From: an uncultured Muribaculum sp.
GTDB lineage: Bacteria; Bacteroidota; Bacteroidia; Bacteroidales; Muribaculaceae
DNA length: 17,538 bases
Direction: 5' to 3'
NCBI GenBank assembly: GCA_947573015.1
Contig: CANPDS010000014.1
Coordinates: 1-17,538 of the forward strand
In this document: one piece after another, positions 1-7,621 of the stretch
How positions within the stretch are numbered: position 1 is the stretch's first letter
How the letters are laid out: every line of letters starts with the position of its first letter
The notes under the pieces: model-generated
The model's database searches: none
Seen by the model: the letters and a program-made list of their open reading frames with translations, nothing else
What the model was told of the DNA's origin: nothing
Position numbers and translations under genes: made by a program

Positions 1-1
1 C

Positions 2-121
2 TCGACCTACGACGAACTGCTTGAAAAGGCTAAGGAAATCTCCGGTTCTCGTGCAGAGGCATCTGCACTCGGTGCTGTAGCCTTCGAATATCAGAGCACC
101 AAGGCTACATTCCTTCCCTGA
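2..121 (+). CDS. C-terminal fragment of an unrecognised protein
   Basis: An open frame enters from the left edge and ends at TGA (119-121), giving 39 residues beginning STYDELLEKAKEISG and ending KATFLP. The piece is partly helical in character and has no motif I can assign to a family. It is on the same strand as the lipoprotein gene that starts 47 bases later. No terminator hairpin lies between them, so it may be cotranscribed with the carbohydrate-related genes that follow. An enzyme or binding protein of the same locus is possible, but that is inference from position only. I am confident it is coding because the frame is open to the edge, ends close before the next gene, and shows codon use like its neighbours. 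Confidence 0.6.
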   Translation, partial: STYDELLEKAKEISGSRAEASALGAVAFEYQSTKATFLP

Positions 122-168
122 TCACATTTCAATCCAACTTGTCTCTTTTAATCTACAAGACTTAATAA

Positions 169-1488
169 ATGCAAATGAAAAAGTCAATCATATCATGGAG
201 TATTGCCATTGCCCTCGGCCTCTTCGCCACAGCTTGTGTCGAGGATGATAATCCCGGCATCGAGGATCATCCATGGAACTATCAGCTTACTCCCATAAAT
301 GTCGGGAAGGTTCCCACCGGCATCATTCTCTATAATCCTTCCGGATGGTGGAATAATGCCCAGATACTGCGTCGAATCGAAGAACCCTACGAAGCCGAGA
401 CCGGTAAGTATGGTCCGTATGTTAAGGTATCGGCCGGATATTATGAGTTGATGGGCACTGACCGCAACTATCATGAGGAATATGCTGAAAATCTCGGTAA
501 GATCGTGGAGAATGTGAAGAAGGCCAAGATCGACTTCATCATCTCTCCGCAGATCGGTTGGGACAACAACAAGATGTATCCTAACAATATCAATGCTTCG
601 GATACTGTGTTCCTCAATATGCTTTCCGGTCACACCGATACCCTGAGCTGGAAGAACGATGGCTCAATGAAGTTCGCTATCCGTTTCAATGGTCAGAATG
701 TCTGCGACCGTCTGGGATGCAAAGACAACAATTCTCTGCTTGAAAGCTGTGCTCCGCTGGAGTATAAGGAGGATGGCAAGGTGGTAGCAACGATTGCTGC
801 ACGTGACGTTTTCCTGAACTTTGTGCGTCGTCTCTCATGGTTCTTCGCTGAGCCTACCTACTACCGTGTGAATGGTCGTCCGCTCCTTATCATGGATGGG
901 GCCCGTCAGGTATATACCGAAGATTCGAAGACTTTCTACGATGATATGCGCCGTGTCATCAAGGAAACTACCGGCGACGATGTATATCTGGTAGTGCGTC
1001 AGACACAGTGGACTCCCCCTGCACGCTGGCAGAAGTTCTGGATCGAAGGTCAGGCCGACGCCGTTGTCCAGGAGAAGCTTACCAACCTTGAGAATGGTAT
1101 CGGATGGGACCGCTTCGAACTCCACAACATCCTTATCAACGAGCATATGCGCGTCAACCGCGAATACTATGCCAAGTATGGTATCAACTACATTCCTAAT
1201 GTATCGCCTGGCTTCTCATACTACACTCAGGATGGCCGTTGGGATTATCCCATCATTCAGCCGGTGAAGGTGTCGACCGACGAAGCTGGCAACCGCACCG
1301 TTGATGTGACAGACTTCCGCGAACGTTGCTGGGCTGCAAAGCGTCAGCTTGGTTCGGTGCCGATGGTGATCATCGATGCATACAACGAATGGAACTTCGC
1401 TAATGCGGTAGAGCCTACCGATGAGGACTATGGCAATGGCTGGGGCGACACTTTCCTCAACGTTATCGCTGAAGAATTTGGCAATTAA
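169..1488 (+). CDS. Surface lipoprotein, GH99/GH71/WbsX-like glycoside hydrolase-related
   Basis: The 439-residue product starts with a lipoprotein signal: KK at 4-5, a hydrophobic stretch, then FATAC with the predicted lipidated Cys at residue 23. VEDDN follows, an acidic run of the kind that directs Bacteroidetes lipoproteins to the outer surface. The mature part resembles the (beta/alpha)8 enzymes grouped as GH99, GH71 and WbsX-like. Visible landmarks are an early PTGIILYNPSGWW segment, a central NGRPLLIMDGARQ strand (compare the 'gkPvl.iy' strand of WbsX-like proteins) and a C-terminal DAYNEWNFANAVEPT motif (Glu407), comparable to the NEWHE or WNEWxE motif of those families. A glycan-degrading role, perhaps on mannan-like or host glycans, is inferred. 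The residue three after Glu407, a catalytic Glu in GH99, is Ala or Phe here depending on alignment, so GH99 activity itself is doubtful. ATG at 175 is an alternative start (MKKS), two codons in. Confidence 0.72.
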   Translation: MQMKKSIISWSIAIALGLFATACVEDDNPGIEDHPWNYQLTPINVGKVPTGIILYNPSGWWNNAQILRRIEEPYEAETGKYGPYVKVSAGYYELMGTDRNYHEEYAENLGKIVENVKKAKIDFIISPQIGWDNNKMYPNNINASDTVFLNMLSGHTDTLSWKNDGSMKFAIRFNGQNVCDRLGCKDNNSLLESCAPLEYKEDGKVVATIAARDVFLNFVRRLSWFFAEPTYYRVNGRPLLIMDGARQVYTEDSKTFYDDMRRVIKETTGDDVYLVVRQTQWTPPARWQKFWIEGQADAVVQEKLTNLENGIGWDRFELHNILINEHMRVNREYYAKYGINYIPNVSPGFSYYTQDGRWDYPIIQPVKVSTDEAGNRTVDVTDFRERCWAAKRQLGSVPMVIIDAYNEWNFANAVEPTDEDYGNGWGDTFLNVIAEEFGN

Positions 1489-1511
1489 GCGTCTGCACGC
1501 TGAATCATAAT

Positions 1512-1566
1512 GTCAGGGGTCGTTGGTGGTGTGCCTCTCCAGAGGTTGCGCGCCTTGTCCCCTGAC
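1512..1566 (+). terminator. Large hairpin between lipoprotein and beta-helix genes
   Basis: An outer 8-bp perfect stem (GTCAGGGG at 1512-1519 with CCCCTGAC at 1559-1566) encloses an inner CCTC/GAGG stem with a 4-base loop near 1534-1545. It starts 23 bases after the lipoprotein stop. The sequence after it (TTCAGCTTTA) is only weakly T-rich, so this may be an mRNA-stabilising or processing structure, or a leaky attenuator within an operon, rather than a strong intrinsic terminator. Confidence 0.4.
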
Positions 1567-1632
1567 TTCAGCTTTAGTGCAACTCCTCACTCTTGAAATA
1601 TACATTATTAACATATTCACCCATTTTTTGAG

Positions 1633-4600
1633 ATGAAAAAATTGTTTACCATATCCATGGCAGCATGTGTCGCCCTTATGGCGATGCCTCTCACCGGCTG
1701 GGCCTACAAGTATCAATATACCCGTAAGCCTCAGGTGATTGAAGATGCCAACTATCCTACCAAGGATGTGAAGGTAATCGAACTGAACCTACTTGACTAC
1801 GTGGCCGATGCTAACAAGGGCAATTCCTTGCAGACAACCAATATCCAGGATGCGCTAAACTTCCTCGGCGACCAGGCTTCTTATCCTAATGGAGAGTCGC
1901 AGGCCTACCGTAAGTCGGGCGGCGTGCTGTATCTGCCTGCCGGCGTTTATAAAGTAGATGGACGCATTAACGTTCCACGTGGTGTCACTATCCGCGGCGA
2001 CTGGAAGAAACCTGTCAAGGGGGAGAAGATCGATGGCACTATCATCAAGGTGACAAATAAATATGCCAACGATACCCTTGAGTCAAACTCCTGCTTCATC
2101 ATGGAGCCTTCGACCATGGTCGAGGATATTGCCATCTGGTATGAGGAGCAGAATGCTGATGCCCCTATCGCCTATCCGCCGTCGATCGTAATGGGTAAGA
2201 AGGGTTACTTTGGCAACGACTACTGCTGGGTAAAGAATGTCACCCTTGTTAACGCATATACCGGTGTGATCTTCTCCGAGCTCAACGGTGGTGGCTGTCC
2301 TAACATTTTCGGTCTCTATGGTACTCCTCTTCACAAAGGTGTCACGATGGACAATATCGCCGACGTAGGCCGTTTCGACCACATTGACTTCTCGCCGAAA
2401 TACTGGGCCGGATCGGGCCTCGCCAACGCTGCCGATGCCAGCGCATGGACATACAATCATGCATGTGGCTTCGAGATGCGCCGTAACGACTGGTCATACC
2501 TCTGCAATTACTACGCTGAGAAGTATGAACGCGCTATCTGGGACAAAAAATCGCCGGAGCATATGTCCTCGCAGTCTAATGGCTCGCCCAACGGACATAA
2601 CTACAACCTCGTTTTCACCGACTGTAAGGTGGGTGTATATCAGACGGAATCGGCCGGTTGCGGACGTATGTACACTCGTCTCTCCACTCCCGGGTGTCTC
2701 ATCGGTATCGAGCAGGCTGCCGGAGAGGTAGGTCCCACACAGTATCTCGACTGTGACATCTATGGCTCACGTCAGGCACTCTACACCCATAGCGATGCAT
2801 CACAGACCACTCAGCTCATGCAGTGCCGTGTGAATGGCTTCGTTGACTTCCAGGGTGGTCAGCTCATCGCCGACAATTGTACATTCAATGGTAATGTGGA
2901 GATCTCAGCCCTTTCTCGCTGCATTTTCACCGCCAACAAATTCACATCTGGCCAGCTCATCAACAATTCGCTATACGAGTGCCAGGTTGACAATACTCCG
3001 CGCACAATGAAGGCTGTGCCTCAGTATGCTGAGGACCTGATGGAAATCAAGGCTACAAAGCCTGCCAAGAATGATATCTTCCTTGCTACTGACTATGGTG
3101 CAGTGGGTACCTATATCAGCCCCGCTGACTCCTGGCATAAGGAAGATGCAACCATCAACTCTTCTGATGCTATCCAGAAGGCTCTTGATGCTGCCGGCGC
3201 AAACGGTGGTGGTATCGTCTACCTTACTCCGGGTCACTACCGCATTGAGTCGCCACTGTCAGTGCCTACCGGTGTTGAGCTTCGTGGTGCTTCCGATATT
3301 GGCTCTGTGCCCCGTGGCCAGGGTGCGATACTTGAGGTGTACTGTGGTGAAGGTTCTGCCACCGGTACTCCGCTGATCACTCTCGCTCCAAAAGCAGGTA
3401 TCCGTGGTATCTCCATCAACTATCCTGCTCAGGATGAAAATATCTTTACCTTTGTACCGGGTTCGATGCAGGGCACAACTCTCATATCTGAGCATTTCGA
3501 TTGCAAACCTAAACTGTATCCTTATGCCGTGCGCGGCAATGCCGACACATATGTGGTGAACCTCGCTATACGCGCCTGCTATCAGGGTGTGGACATGTTC
3601 ACCAACAAGTGCGACAACCACTATGTTGACTACATCTCAGGACATGCGTTCAAGAATGTGATCCGCGTAGGTGGTAATTCCGAGAACGGTACTATCAGCA
3701 ATATCCAGTGTAACACTATCGGCTATGCTGCCGGCGACGAATGGAAGTTCGGTCTCTGGCCCAACTCCGAGAAGTTCTCCAACAATTACGACAACGGTCT
3801 TCGTCAGGACGCATGCTATCAGCAGAACTATGACGAACTCGACTTCTTCATCATCGGTGACTGCAAGAACGAGAATCTCTACAACAACTTCCTCTTCGGT
3901 TCTTCGATCGGTATGCTCTTCCAGAGCGACGGCAACGGTGGTGCTTCATTCTACTCTCTCGGCAATGCTGTCGACGGTGTTGTCAACACATTTGTATTCC
4001 GCGCTACTCAGGGCGATTGCGATCTTACCAATACTCAGCTCGTGGCTCTGAACAACGGACATTCCGCAAACTTCATCACTCTTGAGGAGGGTTATAAGCA
4101 TACCGTGAACATGTTCTCGACCAATAACTGGGGCGGTGGCGACACCTTCGCAAAGGTTCATGGCGGTACTGCCAACTTCTTCTGCGCCGCTCTCCAGCAG
4201 AACGGCAACCGCCAGACATTCGATGTGCCCAATGGCGGTAAGTTCAATATGTACAACTTCAATGTCCGTTCGGGCAACGAGAATTGCAACGGTAACAAGA
4301 ACGTATCGCTCTATTCAGGTGTGTTTACTCCCAGAACCTGCGAAAACCTCGATGCCTCAAGCCGCAAGTACACTTCTTTTGATACCAACCTTCTTGCCGC
4401 ATATACCAATATGCTGCCTGTGGCATGGAACCTTACCAACCGTACTGGTTTCATTACAGATCGTTCGAAATGGCATGTGATCGCCTTCAACGACATCTAC
4501 GGTAAGGTGTATGACCGCGATGGTAATCTTGTGGAAGGTCAGCAGTCGAAGACCTTCGTGTTCGGCGATGATGAATACTACTCTAACGAGGGTGCTCTCT

Positions 4601-5448
4601 ACAACCGTCTCCCGGGCGATGGACTTGCAAGCCGCGCTACCGATGGCGATATGTCGACACGTTGGTCATCTAAGGGTCCTCAGTCGGCTCCTATCTGGGT
4701 GGCAAATTACAAGGATGATAAGGTGACTCTCGATGAGACAATGCCATATAAGTCTAATCCACTTCAGTGGTACACCATCTTCTTCGATCAGGATATATTC
4801 TATCCCGAGCGCACTGAGAAGATCAATGCCGTGATCCTCGATGCCAGCGAGAGCTCGAATGACGGTCCCTCCGCTTGGCGCCTTCAGGTATATGTAGGTG
4901 ACGAGGAGGATGAGAATGAGATTATCTACCATACCGACAAGACTCCTGATGCGCTTAAGAATAAATATCCCGGAGCATTCCAGGACTATGAGGAGGTGAC
5001 TGATGAGGAGTATGAAATGTACGACGGTTCTTATGGCCAGCCCCACACTTGGAAGACTGTGGCTTCTGGTAGTTCCGGTGGCTCACTCCTGATCTGCCCC
5101 TTCCCCGAACAGGAATGCAAAGGTGTGCGTATCCTCCAGATGGGTAACAAGGGCAACTACTGGTCGATGGAAGAGGTATATGTGGGCAACATCGCAGGCC
5201 TTCAGGTGAGCGGCATAGAGGACACCATGCTTAACGAGGAGAAGAACCTCTTCTTTGCCGAGGGCACTCTGATCATCGCCGCAAGCCTTTTCAATGCCGA
5301 CGGTACAGCTCCAGTGGAGATCTACGATCTTGCAGGCCGCATGGTACGTAATTTCACCGCTACTACCGGTCAGATCACTCTTGACGATCTCAACAAGGGT
5401 GTCTATATCGTACGTGTGAAGGGTTCTTCCCTGAAGTTCATGAATTGA
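1633..5448 (+). CDS. Giant secreted tandem beta-helix protein (pectate-lyase-3-like) with T9SS C-terminal domain
   Basis: The 1271-residue product has a Sec signal peptide (KK at 2-3, predicted cleavage after GWA, residue 24). Two modules carry the start signature of pectate_lyase_3/GH55-type right-handed beta-helices. One is near residues 95-125 (GGVLYLPAGVYKVDG, then VPRGVTIRG). The other is near 479-555 (DYGAVG, SSDAIQKALDAAGANGGG, IVYLTPGHYRIES, VPTGVELRGAS). Residues about 977-1190 look like a discoidin or F5/8-type carbohydrate-binding domain (GLASRATDGDMSTRW). Residues about 1195-1271 match a type A T9SS sorting domain (VEIYDLAGRMV, then LNKGVYIVRVKG), so secretion through the outer membrane is predicted. 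Duplicated helix modules in one chain recall GH55 glucanases, but I cannot assign catalytic residues or a substrate. It follows the surface lipoprotein gene by 144 bases and precedes a strong terminator, suggesting both belong to one glycan-acting locus. Confidence 0.75.
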   Translation: MKKLFTISMAACVALMAMPLTGWAYKYQYTRKPQVIEDANYPTKDVKVIELNLLDYVADANKGNSLQTTNIQDALNFLGDQASYPNGESQAYRKSGGVLYLPAGVYKVDGRINVPRGVTIRGDWKKPVKGEKIDGTIIKVTNKYANDTLESNSCFIMEPSTMVEDIAIWYEEQNADAPIAYPPSIVMGKKGYFGNDYCWVKNVTLVNAYTGVIFSELNGGGCPNIFGLYGTPLHKGVTMDNIADVGRFDHIDFSPKYWAGSGLANAADASAWTYNHACGFEMRRNDWSYLCNYYAEKYERAIWDKKSPEHMSSQSNGSPNGHNYNLVFTDCKVGVYQTESAGCGRMYTRLSTPGCLIGIEQAAGEVGPTQYLDCDIYGSRQALYTHSDASQTTQLMQCRVNGFVDFQGGQLIADNCTFNGNVEISALSRCIFTANKFTSGQLINNSLYECQVDNTPRTMKAVPQYAEDLMEIKATKPAKNDIFLATDYGAVGTYISPADSWHKEDATINSSDAIQKALDAAGANGGGIVYLTPGHYRIESPLSVPTGVELRGASDIGSVPRGQGAILEVYCGEGSATGTPLITLAPKAGIRGISINYPAQDENIFTFVPGSMQGTTLISEHFDCKPKLYPYAVRGNADTYVVNLAIRACYQGVDMFTNKCDNHYVDYISGHAFKNVIRVGGNSENGTISNIQCNTIGYAAGDEWKFGLWPNSEKFSNNYDNGLRQDACYQQNYDELDFFIIGDCKNENLYNNFLFGSSIGMLFQSDGNGGASFYSLGNAVDGVVNTFVFRATQGDCDLTNTQLVALNNGHSANFITLEEGYKHTVNMFSTNNWGGGDTFAKVHGGTANFFCAALQQNGNRQTFDVPNGGKFNMYNFNVRSGNENCNGNKNVSLYSGVFTPRTCENLDASSRKYTSFDTNLLAAYTNMLPVAWNLTNRTGFITDRSKWHVIAFNDIYGKVYDRDGNLVEGQQSKTFVFGDDEYYSNEGALYNRLPGDGLASRATDGDMSTRWSSKGPQSAPIWVANYKDDKVTLDETMPYKSNPLQWYTIFFDQDIFYPERTEKINAVILDASESSNDGPSAWRLQVYVGDEEDENEIIYHTDKTPDALKNKYPGAFQDYEEVTDEEYEMYDGSYGQPHTWKTVASGSSGGSLLICPFPEQECKGVRILQMGNKGNYWSMEEVYVGNIAGLQVSGIEDTMLNEEKNLFFAEGTLIIAASLFNADGTAPVEIYDLAGRMVRNFTATTGQITLDDLNKGVYIVRVKGSSLKFMN

Positions 5449-5470
5449 TCGGATACCCCCATACTATATT

Positions 5471-5510
5471 AATTAAGGTGTGCCACTGAGTGAAGTGGCA
5501 CACCTTAATT
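5471..5510 (+). terminator. Strong intrinsic terminator after the beta-helix gene
   Basis: A perfect 17-bp stem (AATTAAGGTGTGCCACT at 5471-5487 with its complement at 5494-5510) has a 6-base loop (GAGTGA) and is followed by TTTAT. It starts 22 bases after the stop codon. It separates the carbohydrate-related genes from guaA. The flanking A/T tracts make it potentially bidirectional. Confidence 0.9.
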
Positions 5511-5532
5511 TTTATATCTGAAGCATTTGTGC

Positions 5533-5540
5533 TAACTTTG
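5533..5540 (+). promoter_or_regulatory. guaA promoter, Bacteroidetes -7 element
   Basis: TAACTTTG matches the Bacteroidetes -7 consensus TAnnTTTG exactly. A -33 TTG at the usual 19-21 bp spacing is not present; the region there is a T run that also serves the preceding terminator. The start of transcription would fall near 5546, leaving a leader of about 24 bases before the guaA ATG with no Shine-Dalgarno match, as is common in this phylum. Confidence 0.65.
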
Positions 5541-5569
5541 CGGCAGTAAATTCCCTCTGATACATATAT

Positions 5570-7093
5570 ATGCAACAGAAAATCATTATCCTCGACTTCG
5601 GAAGTCAGACCACCCAGCTGATCGGACGCCGCGTGAGGGAGCTGAATACCTATTGTGAGATTCTTCCTTACAATAAGTTCCCTCATGACGATCCTTCGGT
5701 GATTGGTGTGATACTCTCCGGCAGTCCATTTTCGGTGTACGACGAGAAAGCATTCCGCACTTCGCTCGAAGGCATCCGCGGGCGTCTGCCGATACTCGGC
5801 ATATGCTACGGTGCGCAGTTCATGGCCTATACAAACGGCGGTACCGTTGAGCCGGCGGCCAGCCGCGAATACGGGCGTGCGCATCTTGAGAAGTTTGATG
5901 CTGAAAATCCCCTTCTCAAAGGGCTTGATGCCGGCACACAGGTGTGGATGAGCCATGGTGATACCATCACCTCCATTCCCGCCAATTTCAAAGCCATCGC
6001 ATCGACCGACAAAGTTGCCATCGCGGCTTATCAGGCCGAAGGAGAGCAACTGTGGGGCGTGCAGTTCCACCCTGAGGTCTACCACTCGACGCAAGGCGCT
6101 CAGCTACTGAGTAATTTCGTTGTGGACATCTGCGGCTCGCGTCAGGACTGGAGTGCGGCTTCGTTCATTGAGTCGACTGTGGAGGCCCTTAAGGAGCAGC
6201 TTGGCGACGACAAGGTAGTGCTTGGATTGTCGGGAGGTGTCGACTCTTCGGTTGCCGCCGTGCTTCTCAATAAGGCCATTGGCAAGAATCTCACATGTAT
6301 CTTCGTTGATCATGGTATGCTCCGCAAAAATGAGTTTGCCAACGTGCTTCACGATTATGAGTGTCTTGGCCTGAATGTGATCGGTGTTGACGCTTCAGCA
6401 GAGTTCTTTGCCGAACTTGCCGGTGTTACCGATCCTGAGCGTAAGCGTAAGATTATAGGCAAAGGCTTCATCGATGTGTTCGACCGCGAGGCTCACAAGA
6501 TTAAGGATGTGAAATGGCTTGCGCAAGGCACTATCTATCCCGATTGTATCGAGTCGCTGTCGATCACCGGTACTACCATCAAGAGTCATCATAACGTGGG
6601 AGGTCTGCCTGAGAAGATGAATCTCAAACTCTGCGAGCCGTTGCGGCTCCTCTTCAAGGATGAGGTGCGCGCCGTAGGACGTGAGCTAGGCATGCCGGAA
6701 CATCTTATCAAGCGTCATCCATTCCCCGGTCCTGGTCTGGCTGTGCGTATTCTCGGCGATATCACTCCCGAGAAGGTGGCTATACTCCAGAATGCCGATG
6801 ATATCTTCATCTCGGCCCTACGTGAGTGGGGATTGTATGATCAGGTATGGCAGGCCGGCGCCATTCTTCTCCCTGTGCAGAGTGTGGGTGTGATGGGCGA
6901 CGAGCGCACATATGAGCGTGCTGTGGCTCTCCGTGCAGTGACATCTACTGATGCCATGACTGCCGATTGGGCACATCTTCCCTATGACTTCCTTGCCAAG
7001 GTATCCAATGATATTATAAATAAAGTGCGTGGTGTCAACCGCGTATGCTATGACATCTCCTCAAAACCACCGGCAACGATCGAGTGGGAATAA
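5570..7093 (+). CDS. guaA: GMP synthase (glutamine-hydrolysing)
   Basis: This enzyme converts XMP to GMP using glutamine and ATP, the last step of de novo guanine nucleotide synthesis in the cytosol. The 507-residue length is normal for the family. The N-terminal class I glutamine amidotransferase carries the nucleophile Cys79 (GICYGAQ) and the His167/Glu169 pair (QFHPEV). The ATP pyrophosphatase domain follows, with the PP-loop SGGVDSS at 221-227. The dimerisation domain runs to the C-terminal PPATIEWE, typical of GuaA. The ATG at 5570 lies just ahead of the conserved start KIIILDFGSQ. The gene is flanked by its own promoter core and a terminator, so it is probably a single-gene unit. Nothing is unusual in the protein. 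Confidence 0.98.
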   Translation: MQQKIIILDFGSQTTQLIGRRVRELNTYCEILPYNKFPHDDPSVIGVILSGSPFSVYDEKAFRTSLEGIRGRLPILGICYGAQFMAYTNGGTVEPAASREYGRAHLEKFDAENPLLKGLDAGTQVWMSHGDTITSIPANFKAIASTDKVAIAAYQAEGEQLWGVQFHPEVYHSTQGAQLLSNFVVDICGSRQDWSAASFIESTVEALKEQLGDDKVVLGLSGGVDSSVAAVLLNKAIGKNLTCIFVDHGMLRKNEFANVLHDYECLGLNVIGVDASAEFFAELAGVTDPERKRKIIGKGFIDVFDREAHKIKDVKWLAQGTIYPDCIESLSITGTTIKSHHNVGGLPEKMNLKLCEPLRLLFKDEVRAVGRELGMPEHLIKRHPFPGPGLAVRILGDITPEKVAILQNADDIFISALREWGLYDQVWQAGAILLPVQSVGVMGDERTYERAVALRAVTSTDAMTADWAHLPYDFLAKVSNDIINKVRGVNRVCYDISSKPPATIEWE

Positions 7094-7119
7094 CCTTCGC
7101 AATTGCATCAATGCTACAT

Positions 7120-7154
7120 ATAAGCCCCGGCCACAAATCATGGTCGGGGCTTAT
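7120..7154 (+). terminator. Terminator after guaA
   Basis: A 14-bp stem (ATAAGCCCCGGCCA at 7120-7133 with TGGTCGGGGCTTAT at 7141-7154, one G-T pair) has a 7-base loop. It lies 27 bases after the guaA stop. The T tract after it is short (TCATCTT), so efficiency is uncertain. In the opposite direction it could also stop transcripts coming from the tRNA-fragment promoter. Confidence 0.75.
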
Positions 7155-7330
7155 TCATCTTACAAATTACAAATAATGTGTCTGTATTGGTGTGCGCTTA
7201 AAATGTATGTGGTGATCTTGTGTGCGAGGCTCTGTGAGATGGTCAATTCCAGAGGCCGTATTTTGATGTCTTATCTAATAATCAAGTATTCACTCGGTCT
7301 GTATCGTGAGGTTGCGATGTGCCCTTACTT
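7155..7330. other. Noncoding stretch between guaA terminator and tRNA fragment
   Basis: No convincing gene is seen on either strand. The only structure noted is an imperfect hairpin at 7228-7257 (GGCTCTG pairing with CAGAG and CC around a bulged G). I looked here for the missing 3' part of the adjacent tRNA gene (a GGTTC-type T loop or an acceptor strand complementary to GGCGGGA) and did not find it. Confidence 0.5.
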
Positions 7331-7333
7331 TGT

Positions 7334-7384
7334 GGGACCTCCGGGTTATGAATCCGACGCTCTAACCAACTGAGCTATCCCGCC
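7334..7384 (-). pseudogene. Truncated tRNA gene with CAT anticodon (Met-type), T arm and 3' end missing
   Basis: Read on the minus strand from 7384, the sequence gives an acceptor 5' strand GGCGGGA, TA, a D arm (GCTC, AGTTGGTTA, GAGC), an anticodon arm with loop TTCATAA (anticodon CAT at 7350-7348), and the variable segment AGGTC. About 50 bases in, after GTCCC, it stops resembling a tRNA. The next bases (ACAAAGTAAGGGCAC) form no T stem, contain no TTC loop, and no strand complementary to GGCGGGA follows. The last anticodon-stem pair is also A-C. A promoter matching the Bacteroidetes consensus lies directly upstream, so the fragment may still be transcribed. It is probably a remnant left by recombination in the tRNA gene, or an assembly junction. 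Elongator versus initiator or Ile-lysidine type cannot be decided from this part. Confidence 0.8.
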
Positions 7385-7395
7385 ATTTGTGAGTG

Positions 7396-7426
7396 CAAAG
7401 TTACAGACAGTTTTTTTAATTTCCAA
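7396..7426 (-). promoter_or_regulatory. Promoter of the truncated tRNA gene
   Basis: On the minus strand TTG (7426-7424) is followed after exactly 20 bases by TAACTTTG (7403-7396). This fits the Bacteroidetes -33/-7 consensus TTG-N19-21-TAnnTTTG with no mismatch. Transcription should begin near 7390, six bases before the tRNA 5' end at 7384. It is the best promoter match in the window, yet it drives a broken tRNA. Confidence 0.75.
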
Positions 7427-7447
7427 CAAAAAACGCCAAAACTTTTT

Positions 7448-7470
7448 GTCAAAAATTTCAGCATTTTGAC
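7448..7470. repeat. AT-rich inverted repeat GTCAAAA/TTTTGAC
   Basis: Perfect 7-bp arms at 7448-7454 and 7464-7470 flank a 9-base loop. The repeat sits about 20 bases upstream of the -33 element of the minus-strand tRNA promoter and about 200 bases before thrS. It could be an operator or a weak hairpin. No regulator can be named. Confidence 0.4.
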
Positions 7471-7581
7471 GTATGTAGCATAGTGAGGTATGAGGTGCGA
7501 ATATTAATGCGGACATAACCATTTATGACTCAGCCTTGAATATAATGTGTGTCTTTAACAGTGGCGTGATAAAATCTTCAC

Positions 7582-7595
7582 TGCAAACATTTGCA
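7582..7595. promoter_or_regulatory. Palindrome TGCAAA-CA-TTTGCA upstream of thrS
   Basis: Perfect 6-bp half-sites flank a 2-base centre. The right part, ACATTTGCA (7587-7595), recurs as a direct repeat at 7615-7623, exactly 28 bases further on and overlapping the proposed -7 element. This could be an operator pair or two alternative promoter cores, since each contains AnnTTTGC. Confidence 0.35.
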
Positions 7596-7621
7596 CGTGT
7601 CAGAAAAATATACGACATTTG
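7591..7621 (+). promoter_or_regulatory. Probable thrS operon promoter
   Basis: TTG at 7591-7593 is followed after 20 bases by GACATTTG (7614-7621), one mismatch from TAnnTTTG. Transcription would start near 7627, which excludes the upstream in-frame ATG at 7591 as the translation start and supports the ATG at 7672. Confidence 0.5.

Noticed and set aside
1633..1710. Lipoprotein signal on the beta-helix protein (MAAC near residue 12)
   Set aside because: The hydrophobic segment before the Cys is too short and continues well past it. A normal signal-peptidase I site after GWA fits better, and the protein has a T9SS tail.
5438..6094. Minus-strand open frame of 218 codons overlapping guaA
   Set aside because: It lies antisense to a fully conserved gene, has no family resemblance, and overlaps the terminator and guaA promoter. 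It is a shadow of codon bias.
7029..7373. Plus-strand 114-codon frame from the guaA end into the intergenic region
   Set aside because: It begins inside guaA in another frame, reads through the guaA terminator hairpin and ends inside the tRNA fragment. The composition is not protein-like.
7310..7384. Complete functional tRNA-Met gene
   Set aside because: The T arm and 3' acceptor strand cannot be formed. Bases after GTCCC neither pair nor contain the T-loop TTC.
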